Assembly: GCF_041080625.1 (NCBI RefSeq)
Contig: NZ_CP163518.1
Coordinates: 124,001-188,000 of the forward strand
Reading direction: 5' to 3'
Source of the DNA: Streptomyces sp. CG1
Lineage (GTDB): Bacteria; Actinomycetota; Actinomycetes; Streptomycetales; Streptomycetaceae
DNA length: 64,000 nucleotides
Part shown: positions 51,625-59,972 of the stretch, piece by piece
Layout of the letters: each line of letters starts with the position of its first letter
Position numbering within the stretch: position 1 is the first letter of the stretch
The notes under the pieces: generated by a model
The model's input: the letters and a program-made list of their open reading frames with translations, nothing else
Told to the model about the DNA's origin: nothing
Databases searched by the model: none
Translations under genes and position numbers: made by a program

Positions 51625-52677
51625 TCATGCAGCAGGCGGAGGCGCGACAACTGGTGGGTTGAGGCGGGCGAAGCCTTCCTGGCGCTGGTAGGGGAAGTAC
51701 GGGTAGGGCGCTGTCTTGCCGCTCGCCGCATCGAGTTTCGCCGTCTGGTCGGGCGTGAGCGTCCAGCCGATGGCACCGAGGTTCTGGCGAAGCTGGTCCT
51801 CGTTGCGGGCGCCGATGATGACAGAGGAGACGGTCGGTCGCTGCAGCAGCCAGTTGATGGCGATCTGCGGAATGCTTTTGCCGGTATCCTGCGCGATCTC
51901 GTCGAGGGCGTCGACCACGCGGTAGAGGTGTTCGTCCTCGACCGGCGGGCCGTAGTCCGCGGTGTCGTGCAGTCGGCTGTTGGCCGGTAGCGGCTGGCCG
52001 CGGCGGACTTTGCCGGTGAGCCGTCCCCAGCCGAGTGGGCTCCAGACGAGGGCGCCAAGGCCCTGATCGAGCCCGAGGGGCATCAGTTCCCATTCGTAGT
52101 CGCGGCCGATGAGTGAGTAGTAGACCTGATGTGCGACATAGCGCGGGTGGCCGTATCTCTCCGCGGTCGCGAGGGACTTCATCGCCTGCCAGCCGGAGAA
52201 GTTGGAGATGCCGAGGTAGCGGACCTTCCCTGCTCGCACGAGATCGTCGAGTGTGGACAGGACTTCCTCGATCGGCGTGCCGGCGTCAAAGGCGTGCAGC
52301 TGGAACAGGTCGATGTAGTCGGTGCCGAGCCGGCGCAGGGCGTTCTCGCATGCGGTGATCAGGCGGGAACGAGAGGAGCCCGCATCGCCTGGGCCGTCGC
52401 CCATCGGCAGGCTGGTCTTGGTGGACACGATCACCTGGTCCCTGCGGCCTTTGATTGCTTCGCCCAGCACCTCCTCGGAGGCCCCGCCGGAGTAGACGTC
52501 GGCGGTGTCGAACATCGTGATCCCGGCATCGAGGCAGATGTCCACGAGACGGCGTGCTTCTTGCGCATCGGTGTTGCCCCAGGCACCGAACAGCGGCCCT
52601 TGGCCGCCGAAGGTGCCGGCGCCGAAGCTCAGTGCGGGGACCTTGAGGCCGGATCTGCCCAGCCGCCTGTATTCCAT
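51625..52677 (-). CDS. Aldo/keto reductase
   Basis: 350 residues from ATG 52677 with AGAGGA 6 nt upstream. The barrel shows YRRLGRSGLKVPALSFGAGT and the AKR tetrad segments: ITMFDTADVYSGG (Asp and Tyr), IVSTKTSLPMG (Lys) and IDLFQLHAFDAG (His). NADPH-site sequence SSVIIGARNEDQLRQNL is present. It is divergent from a TetR gene, and two 22-bp palindromes lie between them, so it is very probably the TetR target. Substrate unknown. Confidence 0.92.
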   Translation of the reverse strand: MEYRRLGRSGLKVPALSFGAGTFGGQGPLFGAWGNTDAQEARRLVDICLDAGITMFDTADVYSGGASEEVLGEAIKGRRDQVIVSTKTSLPMGDGPGDAGSSRSRLITACENALRRLGTDYIDLFQLHAFDAGTPIEEVLSTLDDLVRAGKVRYLGISNFSGWQAMKSLATAERYGHPRYVAHQVYYSLIGRDYEWELMPLGLDQGLGALVWSPLGWGRLTGKVRRGQPLPANSRLHDTADYGPPVEDEHLYRVVDALDEIAQDTGKSIPQIAINWLLQRPTVSSVIIGARNEDQLRQNLGAIGWTLTPDQTAKLDAASGKTAPYPYFPYQRQEGFARLNPPVVAPPPAA

Positions 52678-52714
52678 GGCCGTTCCTCTCTCGTCTCTCG
52701 TCGCCCGACCCGAC

Positions 52715-52736
52715 TAATGGGCTTGGAGTTCCGTTA
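52715..52736. promoter_or_regulatory. TetR operator candidate 1
   Basis: A 22-bp imperfect palindrome with arms TAATGG and CCGTTA. It aligns with the site at 52769-52790 and lies 38 bp upstream of the reductase start. Confidence 0.65.
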
Positions 52737-52768
52737 GTATGGGCCCCAACATAGCAGGTGCGAGTGAT

Positions 52769-52790
52769 TAACGAAACTGGAGTCCCGTTA
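52769..52790. promoter_or_regulatory. TetR operator candidate 2, touching the tetR start codon
   Basis: A 22-bp site with arms TAACG and CGTTA, sharing CTGGAGT/TTGGAGT and CCGTTA with site 1. Its last base is the A of the tetR ATG, so a bound repressor would block its own gene. Confidence 0.68.
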
Positions 52791-53419
52791 TGGGGTTTGA
52801 GGGTGCGGATCCGGGGACCGTCCGTCCTGGAGGGCGCACGGCGCGGGTGCGGGCGTCGGTGCTGCAAGCGGCCGGGGACGCCTTGGCGGAGCATGGCTTT
52901 GCCCACCTGGACCTCGCCGACATCGCGCGCCGTGCCGAGGTGGGCAAGACCACCGTCTACCGCCGCTGGGGAACGGTGACCGGCCTGGTGGCCGATTTGC
53001 TGCTGGACATGGCCGAGCAGTCACTGCCGCGTACCGAGACCGGCTCGTTGCTCGGTGACCTCAAGGCCAACGCCCGGCTCGTGCAGCGCACCTTGGCCGA
53101 CCCGCGGCAAGGAGCGCTGTTCAAGGCAATGATCGCCGCCGCCACCTGCGAGGCGAAGACAGCCGAGGCCCTGCACCGCTTCTACGACATCCGCATCAAG
53201 GAGTGGGCACCCTGCGTCCAGCAGGCCATCGACCGGGGCGAGGTGCCCGAGGGCACCGATGTCCACGAGGTGATCCGTGCTGTCTCCGCCCCCCTCTACT
53301 ACCGCCTGCTGACCAGCAACGACCGCCTCGACGAAGCCGCCGCAGACCAGGCCGCCGAGGCCGCCGAGGCTGCAGCGCGTGCGGGAGCCTACCTGCGGGG
53401 CGACGAAGCTCGTGCGTGA
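52790..53419 (+). CDS. TetR-family transcriptional regulator
   Basis: 209 residues from ATG 52790. The helix-turn-helix is FAHLDLADIARRAEVGKTTV then YRRWGTVTGLVADLLLDMAE. The C-terminal ligand domain (TLADPRQGALFKAMIAAATC, LLTSNDRLDEAAADQAA) is of the TetR_C type. The ATG lies at the edge of operator 2, giving little room for a ribosome site; leaderless or weak translation is possible. Divergent from the aldo/keto reductase. Confidence 0.9.
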   Translation: MGFEGADPGTVRPGGRTARVRASVLQAAGDALAEHGFAHLDLADIARRAEVGKTTVYRRWGTVTGLVADLLLDMAEQSLPRTETGSLLGDLKANARLVQRTLADPRQGALFKAMIAAATCEAKTAEALHRFYDIRIKEWAPCVQQAIDRGEVPEGTDVHEVIRAVSAPLYYRLLTSNDRLDEAAADQAAEAAEAAARAGAYLRGDEARA

Positions 53420-53489
53420 CCGGCTCCCGCGGCCTGGTCGCCGGCGGGATCATCGCCGACCAGGTCGCGGTAGGGAGAGCAGCGGTCCA

Positions 53490-53970
53490 TCAGCGTTTGG
53501 CGGGTGCCGCGTCGGTGAGGGTGCCGCTGCTCAGCATCACCACGTGGTCGGCATGCTGCACGGTGGACAGTCGGTGGGCCACGACGATGACGGATCGGGT
53601 GGTCGCCAGGTCGTCGACGACCCGCCGGAACCGCTACTCGTTGATGCTGTCCATCTGCAAGGTGGCCTCGTCCAGCAGCACGATGTCGGCGTCCGCGAGC
53701 AGGGCCCCTGCCAGAGCCAGGCGCTGCCCACCGGACAGATCGTTCTCCCGTCCCAGCGTGGTGTCCAGCCCCTCGGGCAAGGAGGTGAGGTCCTGCAACA
53801 GCCCGACCGCTTCCAGGGCGGCGGCCAGCTCCTCTTCGGAGGCCGGTTCGGCACGGCCGAGCTGCAGGTTGTCGCGGGCGGTCCCCTCCAGCAGGGTGAA
53901 CTGCTGATCGACGTAGGCGACGCGGCTGCGGAGCTCTTCGAGCGGCTAGTGCGGCAGGCCCCAGCCCACC
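53490..53970 (-). pseudogene. ABC exporter ATP-binding domain remnant with two in-frame TAG codons
   Basis: The frame reads PLEELRSRVAYVDQQFTLLE, GTARDNLQLGRAEPASEEEL, NDLSGGQRLALAGALLADAD (signature motif), IVLLDEATLQMDSINE (Walker B), a TAG, then RFRRVVDDLATTRSVIVVAH (H-loop) to a stop at 53490. A second TAG occurs at 53948-53946 before PLEEL. The Walker A half and membrane domain are missing. It lies against an integrase fragment, so the locus is rearranged. Confidence 0.65.
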
Positions 53971-54054
53971 GAGCCGGCCGACGAGGAGCCGCCGCCCATG
54001 GCCAGCCCGAGCCTGACCATCGACACGCCCGCCGGCACCGTGCGCGCCACCGCC

Positions 54055-54360
54055 AGACGCTTTGCTGGAGTTCTTGGGGGTGTAGAAGTCACAGAGAGCG
54101 CAGGCCATCCGGCGATGGCGCTGTTCGAAGAACAAGTAGGTGCACCAGCCGTGGCCCAGGTCGTGGTACTGCCAGGGCTCGCCGGTGCCCGCCGCCCCGG
54201 AATCGATAGCGTCTCGGTCGACGCGGATCTCGATGGTGAGCACGTTCCGGGCGAAGTAGCCCGCTTCGCTGTACGCCTTGGACAGCGTCTTGAGGGAGAT
54301 CGCATAGAACTGGGTTGAGCTGGGCGACCGGTGTCCGAGCCATGCCTGCAGCTCGAACAC
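54055..54360 (-). pseudogene. Tyrosine recombinase/integrase C-terminal remnant
   Basis: The reading ELQAWLGHRSPSSTQFYA contains the LGH-R motif and active-site Tyr of phage-type integrases. It continues TLSKAYSEAGYFARNVLTIE, PWQYHDLGHGWCTYLFFEQR and MACALCDFYTPKNSSKA. Both ends are cut off. It joins the ABC remnant within a few tens of bases. Confidence 0.65.
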
Positions 54361-54688
54361 GGCCCCGGACTGGAACTGCCCTTTGGCGCCGGGGATGGAC
54401 CGGGTGGCTCGCTGGTGTACGACGCGGCGGGCACCCGGAATGCGATCGCGGGGCGCCCGCCGCTGTGCAAGGCCCCTCTCACTCCGGGGCCTCCCATTCC
54501 ACTCCGTGGCTGGCGAGGCACTGCAGATGTTCGGCGTTCAGTTTCGCCCTGTTGGAGAGGCCACTACTGGGCACGGGGGTCCTGGGCCATTCCGGCTTCG
54601 CTACACTGCGCGCCATCGTGTCGCGGCGTCTCGGAGCTGGTGGGGAGCGGTTGCGCTTGGTAGGGACTACGGGCGGAAGAGGAACACC

Positions 54689-55363
54689 ATGCGGCGCGCT
54701 GTTGCTCTGACGCTCTGTTCGGGGATGTTGGCTGCCTCTGCTGCGTGCGCCGGGTCCTCGTTGGGGACCTCGGCGGCGCCGCAGACCGCGTCTGCCGGCA
54801 CTACGTCCGTGTCCTCGGCGGGCAGCAGGAGTCCGAGCGGCGGGGTGACCGCTTCGTGTCCGGATGGCGTGCAGGGCCAGGGCGTGGCCTCACCCGTTGC
54901 GGGCAGTGGCACTTCCGACGACACCGCGCGGGCACAGGCACTTGCACAGGCCGTCGGCGACGAGGAGTTCAACGCCGCGTACTCGGATATTTTCGGCACG
55001 GTGATCGACGGCTACACGCCGGGGCGGGTGGCGCTGTGTGTCACGGACGTGGCGCGCGGGAGGTTGCTGGCGCAGGCGGCCAAGCGTGCCCACCCGGCCG
55101 TCGACCTCAACCGGCTCGACATCCTTGCCTGCCGCTATTCCGAGCGGACACTGCAGGCGGCCGTCCGGGGGCTCATGGCGCACAGCGCCCCGACGATTGC
55201 AGGGTTCCCCGTCTACCAGATCGGCCCGGCCACGGACCATTCCGGCATCGAACTGCACACCAGCCAGGCAGGCAGCGCCTCAGCGGCCTTGCGCCGCTAC
55301 CTCACCTCGCAGCTGGGTGGCATCGCCTTCACCGTCGTCAAGGGTGAGCAGCCGGTCGGATGA
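54689..55363 (+). CDS. Secreted lipoprotein of unknown function
   Basis: 224 residues from ATG 54689 (AGAGGA upstream). The lipobox is ASAACAGSS with a hydrophobic leader (VALTLCSGMLA). After a Ser/Thr/Gly-rich linker comes a domain of about 150 residues: AVGDEEFNAAYSDIFGTVID, GYTPGRVALCVTDVARGR, LDILACRYSERTLQAAVRGL and FPVYQIGPATDHSGIELHTS. The last part resembles the small pro-domains found before some S1 proteases, one of which follows at 56055. Function not known. Confidence 0.7.
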   Translation: MRRAVALTLCSGMLAASAACAGSSLGTSAAPQTASAGTTSVSSAGSRSPSGGVTASCPDGVQGQGVASPVAGSGTSDDTARAQALAQAVGDEEFNAAYSDIFGTVIDGYTPGRVALCVTDVARGRLLAQAAKRAHPAVDLNRLDILACRYSERTLQAAVRGLMAHSAPTIAGFPVYQIGPATDHSGIELHTSQAGSASAALRRYLTSQLGGIAFTVVKGEQPVG

Positions 55364-56054
55364 GGCGGCCGTTCCGCCGCCCAGCCGACAGAGTCGTCCC
55401 ATGCCTGCCATACGGTCCAAGGGGCCGGCGGGGCGAACCCGGCGGCGGCGTTGAAGAGCGGGCTCACCATCGCAGGGATTCCTCAAGGGGGTCGTAGACC
55501 GCGACCTGGGGTAGCCGGCCGCGAGCAGGCGCGCCGGTCCTGCAGTGCAGCGGGTGAGGAGCCACTCGGCTGTGCGTGTTTGGACGACCAGGAGTCCAAG
55601 GCGCGCGGACGGATCGCAGCCGCGACCAGCCGCACATGCGCGGCCCTCAGCTCACCACGCCCGTCCAGCTCCAGCAGGCGGTGTACCGCCGAGGCCCGCC
55701 CCTGTGCGTGCCGACGATCCCGTCATCCTATGAGACCTGTGCGTACTCGTGGATGAGGCCGCCAAGGCGATCACGCCGGATGACATCCGATGGGACGTCG
55801 GCGGCGGGTGGTTCGGGCGCGTCGACGCCATCGGGACATCGCTGTCCGAGTGATCGGTGAGGCCGATGTTCGTTGTGTCGACACTCACAAGGCCAACGGA
55901 AGCCAACATGCCGGGGCCGATGAACGATGTCACAGCCAGCTGCGGCTGCCGCTTCGCAACCTTTCCCGAAAGCCCGATCAGCTTTTTGTCTGATGGACCC
56001 GTCATATAAGAACATGTCCGCGTCACCCTGGCTCCAGCAGAAAGACACCGGCAT
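55364..56054. other. Intergenic region with one very short reading frame
   Basis: Only 55749-55853 on the plus strand reads coherently (GTG start, DEAAKAITPDDIRWDVGGGW, FGRVDAIGTSLSE) with GC-rich third positions; it may be a 34-residue protein or a gene tail. Nothing else is seen. Confidence 0.35.
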
Positions 56055-57425
56055 ATGAGACACGCTGCACGTCACAGATGGATGGCATTCGTCCTGCCAG
56101 CCGCGGCCCTGGCCGCCGCGGTGCCGTTCGTCATCCCACCTCTCGCGGGCGCCTCCTCCGCGCCGACCACACAGGCAGCTTCGCGGGCAGGCACACGGAT
56201 CGACGAACGCCAGCAGGTCCTCGATGCCGTTGCCGACAGGATCACCCAAGGGCTCTCCGAGGCCGACCGGGCGCGTATACCCGGCTTCGCTGAGGTCGAG
56301 GTCGACCCCAACCACAGCCACCTGCGCCTGTACTGGAAAGGCGCCCCGCCCCAGCGGGTTGCGCACATCCTCGCCCATCTCCCCCACGGGGTGACCGCCG
56401 AGGTCGACCCCGCCCGCTATTCCAAGACCGAACTCCACGCGGCCCGCGCAAAGTTGCTGAGCAGCCTGGCCTCGATGAACCTGCGGGTCGCGGGCACCGC
56501 GGCTGCTGTCCGCATCACCAGCATCGGTCCGGCGGTGGACGGCAGCGGCCTGGAGGTCGGCTACGACAGCGCAACCCGTACGGCCAGCGGCCTCCTGGCG
56601 GGCGGGCAGGGCAAGATGTCGCAGCAGGTCGCCGCGGCAGCCGGACAGCGGGCGGGCGTGCACGTCGCTGCGATCCACCGGCTGCAGAGCGTGGATCTGG
56701 CTTCCCGTCAGCATGACCGCTCCCCCTGGACCGGAGCCTCGGCGCTGAGCAACCCCACCGGCGGCATCTGCTCCGGCTCGTTCGGCGTGAAGAACGCCCA
56801 GGGCCAGTACATGCTGACGACGGCCTACCACTGCGCCCCCGCTGCCGTCGGCCGGTGGACCACCTGGTGGGGCGGCGACCTCGTCGGTACCACCGACGCC
56901 ACCCAGCGCTCCGCACAGGATGACGTGGTCGGCATCAAGCTGCCCTCACAGCGCCTCAGCGGCCGGCTCTACGACGGCCCCGCAAGCCGCACCGACGGCT
57001 ACGCCAAACCCCTCATAGGCTGGGGGCACAACAACGTCGGCGACTACGTGTGCACCGACGGCGCGAACGGCGGCGTGCACTGCGGTGTGCGGATAGCCCA
57101 GACCGACATCGGCGTCACCGGACCCAACCACATCTACCGCCCCGACGTCGACCTCGCCTACGCCACCTCCGCCACTCCCGGCGGTGTCGCAGCCATCAAC
57201 GGCGACAGCGGCGGCCCGGTCTTCACCAGCGTCCGCAACCACACAGCTGATGAAGCACGGGGAATCATCACCGCCCTCGACCGGACCATCTCCTGCCCGC
57301 CCGCATACAATTCCGACACCGTCCTCGACGGTCATCGCAGGGCACCCTGGTGCCTGGCCGGCGTCTACTACGTACCGATCGGACAGACCCTCCACGACAT
57401 GCACTGGACTCTGGTCACCGGGTAA
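56055..57425 (+). CDS. Secreted S1-family serine protease with long N-terminal region
   Basis: 456 residues from ATG 56055. Signal peptide (FVLPAAALAAAVPFVIPPL), about 200 residues of pro-region (EVEVDPNHSHLRLYWKGAPP), then a trypsin-like domain starting near GGICSGSFGVKNAQGQY. The triad is His in MLTTAYHCAPAA, Asp in SAQDDVVGIKLP and Ser in AINGDSGGPVFTS. The usual TAGHC is TAYHC here. The IS110-hosting palindrome begins about 40 bp after the stop. Target substrate unknown. Confidence 0.86.
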   Translation: MRHAARHRWMAFVLPAAALAAAVPFVIPPLAGASSAPTTQAASRAGTRIDERQQVLDAVADRITQGLSEADRARIPGFAEVEVDPNHSHLRLYWKGAPPQRVAHILAHLPHGVTAEVDPARYSKTELHAARAKLLSSLASMNLRVAGTAAAVRITSIGPAVDGSGLEVGYDSATRTASGLLAGGQGKMSQQVAAAAGQRAGVHVAAIHRLQSVDLASRQHDRSPWTGASALSNPTGGICSGSFGVKNAQGQYMLTTAYHCAPAAVGRWTTWWGGDLVGTTDATQRSAQDDVVGIKLPSQRLSGRLYDGPASRTDGYAKPLIGWGHNNVGDYVCTDGANGGVHCGVRIAQTDIGVTGPNHIYRPDVDLAYATSATPGGVAAINGDSGGPVFTSVRNHTADEARGIITALDRTISCPPAYNSDTVLDGHRRAPWCLAGVYYVPIGQTLHDMHWTLVTG

Positions 57426-57463
57426 CCGTTGAGCCGCGATGATCGATGGTGTGACGGATCTAG

Positions 57464-57481
57464 ATGATCGATTCCAAGGGG
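57464..57481. repeat. Left arm of a palindromic unit split by the IS110 element
   Basis: ATGATCGATTCCAAGGGG matches, with one mismatch, the reverse complement of 58986-59003. Without the IS110 element the two arms would bound a unit of about 108 bp. Confidence 0.75.
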
Positions 57482-57504
57482 TTCAGTGGTCCCCACCTTG
57501 TTGA

Positions 57505-57670
57505 TCGGGATGAGCGAGCCATTCGTAGGGTTGGCTCACCCAGGGGTGTCGGGTGTGGCTTTCAGTGGTCTGCCGTCCGTGGCTTCCTACGATTCGCCGC
57601 CCGACACCCCCCGACGACTCGGCTGCTGATTAGGAATTGCGATCCGATCGCTGAGTAGGGACTCGCCAGC
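57505..57670 (+). ncRNA. Candidate IS110 bridge RNA
   Basis: Three structures follow in order: a 5' stem-loop (TGAGC ... GCTCA, about 57510-57538); a target-binding hairpin with 11-bp arms GGGGTGTCGGG (57543-57553) and CCCGACACCCC (57600-57610); and a donor loop (about 57612-57675). Target guides: TTCAGTGGTC (57561-57570) equals the left flank 57482-57491, and CCTACGA (57586-57592) matches the reverse complement of the right flank at 6 of 7. Donor guides: GATTAGGAAT (57628-57637) equals the right end 58913-58922, and GTAGGGA (57655-57661) matches the reverse complement of the left end 57490-57496 at 6 of 7. RNA boundaries are approximate. Confidence 0.75.
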
Positions 57671-57715
57671 GAGGTCGTCTGTGGTGCAGGTAAGCAAGCG
57701 ACCCGTGGAGAGCGC

Positions 57716-58906
57716 GTGACAGCGATCTGGGCCGGCATCGATGCCGGCAGGACCCATCACCACTGCGTGGTGATCGACGACACCGGCAAGCGGCTGCTGT
57801 CGCGGCGAGTGGCCAACGACGAGACGGAGTTGCTGAAGCTCCTGGCCGACGTCCTCGCCCTGGGCGATGAGGTCACCTGGGGCATCGACCTGGCCGATGG
57901 CGGCGCCGCCCTGCTGATCGATCTGCTGCTCAACCACGGACAGCACACGCTCTACATCCCCGGCCGAGCCGTCAGCCGCGCCTCCGAGGGCTACCGGGGT
58001 GAAGGCAAGACCGACGCCAAGGACGCCGCGATCATCGCCGACCAGACCCGGCTCCGCCGGGACCTGCAACCCTTGCTTCCCGGTGACGAACTGGTCGCCG
58101 AGATCAAGGTCCACACCGGCCATCGCCGCGACCTCGCCGACGACCGCACCCGCGTGATCAACCGGCTCCACAATCACCTCACCAGCATCTTTCCCGCTCT
58201 GGACCGGGCTCTGGACCTCACGAATACCGGCCCGCTGATCCTGCTGACCGGCTACCAGACCCCAGCCGCCATCCGCAGGACCGGGGCCCGGAGGCTGGAG
58301 ACCTGGCTGCGTAACCGGAAAGTCCGCGGTGCTGCCGAGCTTGCCGAGAAAGCCCTGGCGGCCGCCGAGAGCCAGCACACCAGCGCGACCGGGGAGAAGC
58401 CGACGGCCCAGCTCGTGCACACGCTCGCCAAGGAGGTGATGCGCCTCAACGAGCAGATCGCCGAAACCGACAAGCTCATCGAGGCGCGGTTTCGCGAGCA
58501 CAAGCACGCCGAGGTGATCGCGAGCATGCCCGGCATCGGGCCCCTGCTCGGCGCCGAGTTCCTCGCCGCCACCGGCGGCGACATGACGGCTTTCGAGAGC
58601 CCGGACCGCCTCGCCGGGTTCGCCGGCGTCGCCCCAGCTCCGCGCGACTCGGGCAAGATCAGCGGAAATCTGCACCGGCCCAGACGTTACAGTCGTCGAC
58701 TCCAGCGCGTCTTCTACACCTCCGCGCTGATCAGCATCCGCTGCTGTGACGAGTCCCGCCGCTTCTACGACCGCAAACGCGCCGAAGGCAAGCGGCACAC
58801 CCAGGCCGTCCTCGCCCTTGCCCGCCGCCGGGTCAACGTCCTGTGGGCCCTGTTGCGCGACGGGCGGTGCTACGAACCCATACCCCCCGTCACGAACGCT
58901 GCTTGA
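57716..58906 (+). CDS. IS110-family recombinase (DEDD transposase)
   Basis: 396 residues from GTG 57716. The N-terminal RuvC-like domain shows IWAGIDAGRTHHHCVVIDDT, TWGIDLADGGAALLIDL and EGKTDAKDAAIIADQTRLR, giving the acidic residues of the DEDD set. A helical middle follows, then the Transposase_20 domain: IASMPGIGPLLGAEFLAATG, FESPDRLAGFAGVAPAPRDS and GNLHRPRRYSRRLQRVFYTS, where the family serine is expected. It is intact. It acts with the bridge RNA encoded just upstream. Confidence 0.93.
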   Translation: MTAIWAGIDAGRTHHHCVVIDDTGKRLLSRRVANDETELLKLLADVLALGDEVTWGIDLADGGAALLIDLLLNHGQHTLYIPGRAVSRASEGYRGEGKTDAKDAAIIADQTRLRRDLQPLLPGDELVAEIKVHTGHRRDLADDRTRVINRLHNHLTSIFPALDRALDLTNTGPLILLTGYQTPAAIRRTGARRLETWLRNRKVRGAAELAEKALAAAESQHTSATGEKPTAQLVHTLAKEVMRLNEQIAETDKLIEARFREHKHAEVIASMPGIGPLLGAEFLAATGGDMTAFESPDRLAGFAGVAPAPRDSGKISGNLHRPRRYSRRLQRVFYTSALISIRCCDESRRFYDRKRAEGKRHTQAVLALARRRVNVLWALLRDGRCYEPIPPVTNAA

Positions 58907-58985
58907 CAAAGAGATTAGGAATCATAGGCGGTCAGTGCGCGCATGACCGGCTGGCCGCGCATGAACCTGGCTCCACTCGTCAGGC

Positions 58986-59003
58986 CCCCATGGAATCGAT
59001 CAT
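58986..59003. repeat. Right arm of the palindromic unit split by the IS110 element
   Basis: CCCCATGGAATCGATCAT pairs with 57464-57481 with one mismatch. It ends 13 bp before the methyltransferase start codon. Confidence 0.75.
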
Positions 59004-59004
59004 T

Positions 59005-59016
59005 TAGGCTGGCGCG
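59005..59016 (+). promoter_or_regulatory. Possible leaderless promoter of the methyltransferase gene
   Basis: TAGGCT (59005-59010) fits a -10 hexamer and lies 6 nt before the GTG start. No ribosome site is visible, so a leaderless transcript is likely. No clear -35 element is seen. Confidence 0.45.
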
Positions 59017-59868
59017 GTGACTGATGAGCAGGAGCGGGTGCAGCCGTCGGGAGTGTGGGCTACGGCGGTGGGGGTGGCCAGGGTGCGGGCGCTGGAGACC
59101 GAGCGGGAGAACGCGCTGTTCCGCGACCCACTGGCACAGGCCTTCGCCACCGCCGGCGGCCTGTGGCCCTCCTCGCCGCCGCTGCCCGATGACGAGGCCA
59201 CGCGACGCCGCCGACTGGCTGTGTCGTTCTCCATCGTCATCAGGACGAAGTTCCTCGACGACCTGTTGCAGCAGGCCTCCGCGTCCGGGGTCCGGCAGGT
59301 CGTGCTGCTCGGCGCAGGCATGGACAGCCGGGCCTTCCGGATGGACTGGCCCGAGGGCACCCGGCTGTTCGAGGTCGACACCGCCGCGCCACTGGACTTC
59401 AAGGCTTCGGTGCTACGCCAGGAGCGGGCCGTCGCACGCTGCGAGCGGATCACCGTCGCGGTGGATCTGCGTGAGGACTGGCCAGCCGCGCTGGCCGCCG
59501 CAGGGCACGACCCGGCGGTGCCGACCGTGTGGATCGCCGAAGGACTGCTGATCTATCTGCCCGAGGACGCGGTGGAGCTGCTGCTGGCCCGGATCAGCGC
59601 GCAGTCGGCGGCAGGCAGTCGGATGGGGCTGACGTTGGGCTCGCGCGGCGTGATCGAGCGCTTCGGCGTGGACGCCGTGCCGGGATCGGCGGCGTCCATG
59701 TGGGTTTCGGAGATGCCCGACGACCCAGTGGGCTGGCTGGCCGGGCACGGCTGGGAGGCCGACAGCCACACCCTGCGCGAGTGCGCTGCCGCCTACGGCC
59801 GCCCGATCAGCACCCCGCCGCAACGCGAGGAGCGGCCAGGCGGACTGATCTCGGCGGTCCGCCGGTAG
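59017..59868 (+). CDS. SAM-dependent methyltransferase (class I, LCMT/PPM-like)
   Basis: 283 residues from GTG 59017. Family features: GVWATAVGVARVRALETERE, LFRDPLAQAFATAGG, IRTKFLDDLL, RQVVLLGAGMDSRAFRMDWP (SAM-binding loop), LFEVDTAAPLDFKASVLRQE and WIAEGLLIYLPEDAVELLL. This group (TIGR00027-type) methylates small molecules in actinobacteria; substrate unknown. It starts just after the palindromic unit that the IS110 element interrupts. Confidence 0.88.
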   Translation: MTDEQERVQPSGVWATAVGVARVRALETERENALFRDPLAQAFATAGGLWPSSPPLPDDEATRRRRLAVSFSIVIRTKFLDDLLQQASASGVRQVVLLGAGMDSRAFRMDWPEGTRLFEVDTAAPLDFKASVLRQERAVARCERITVAVDLREDWPAALAAAGHDPAVPTVWIAEGLLIYLPEDAVELLLARISAQSAAGSRMGLTLGSRGVIERFGVDAVPGSAASMWVSEMPDDPVGWLAGHGWEADSHTLRECAAAYGRPISTPPQREERPGGLISAVRR

Positions 59869-59972
59869 AGCGCCTCCCGGTTGCCTAGACGATCGACCCT
59901 GCGCGGAGGGGCCATCGGCCATGAACCTGAGGCGGGCGAGGTACTTGGTCTCCATGGTGCGGGCCTCCCCCG

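Larger units (their letters stand above)
57490..58923 (+). mobile_element. IS110-family insertion element
   Basis: The ends are inferred from a shared TC core (57490-57491 on the left, 58922-58923 on the right) and from guide matches in the left-end RNA region. The left end holds about 224 bp before the recombinase gene and the right end about 15 bp after it, the layout of the IS110 group. No terminal inverted repeats are seen, as expected for this family. Confidence 0.75.

Noticed and set aside
57628..58922. GATTAGGAAT repeats as a target-site duplication of the IS110 element
   Set aside because: IS110 elements do not make such duplications; the repeat is better explained as donor guide and right element end, and the hairpin and target guide lie left of 57628.
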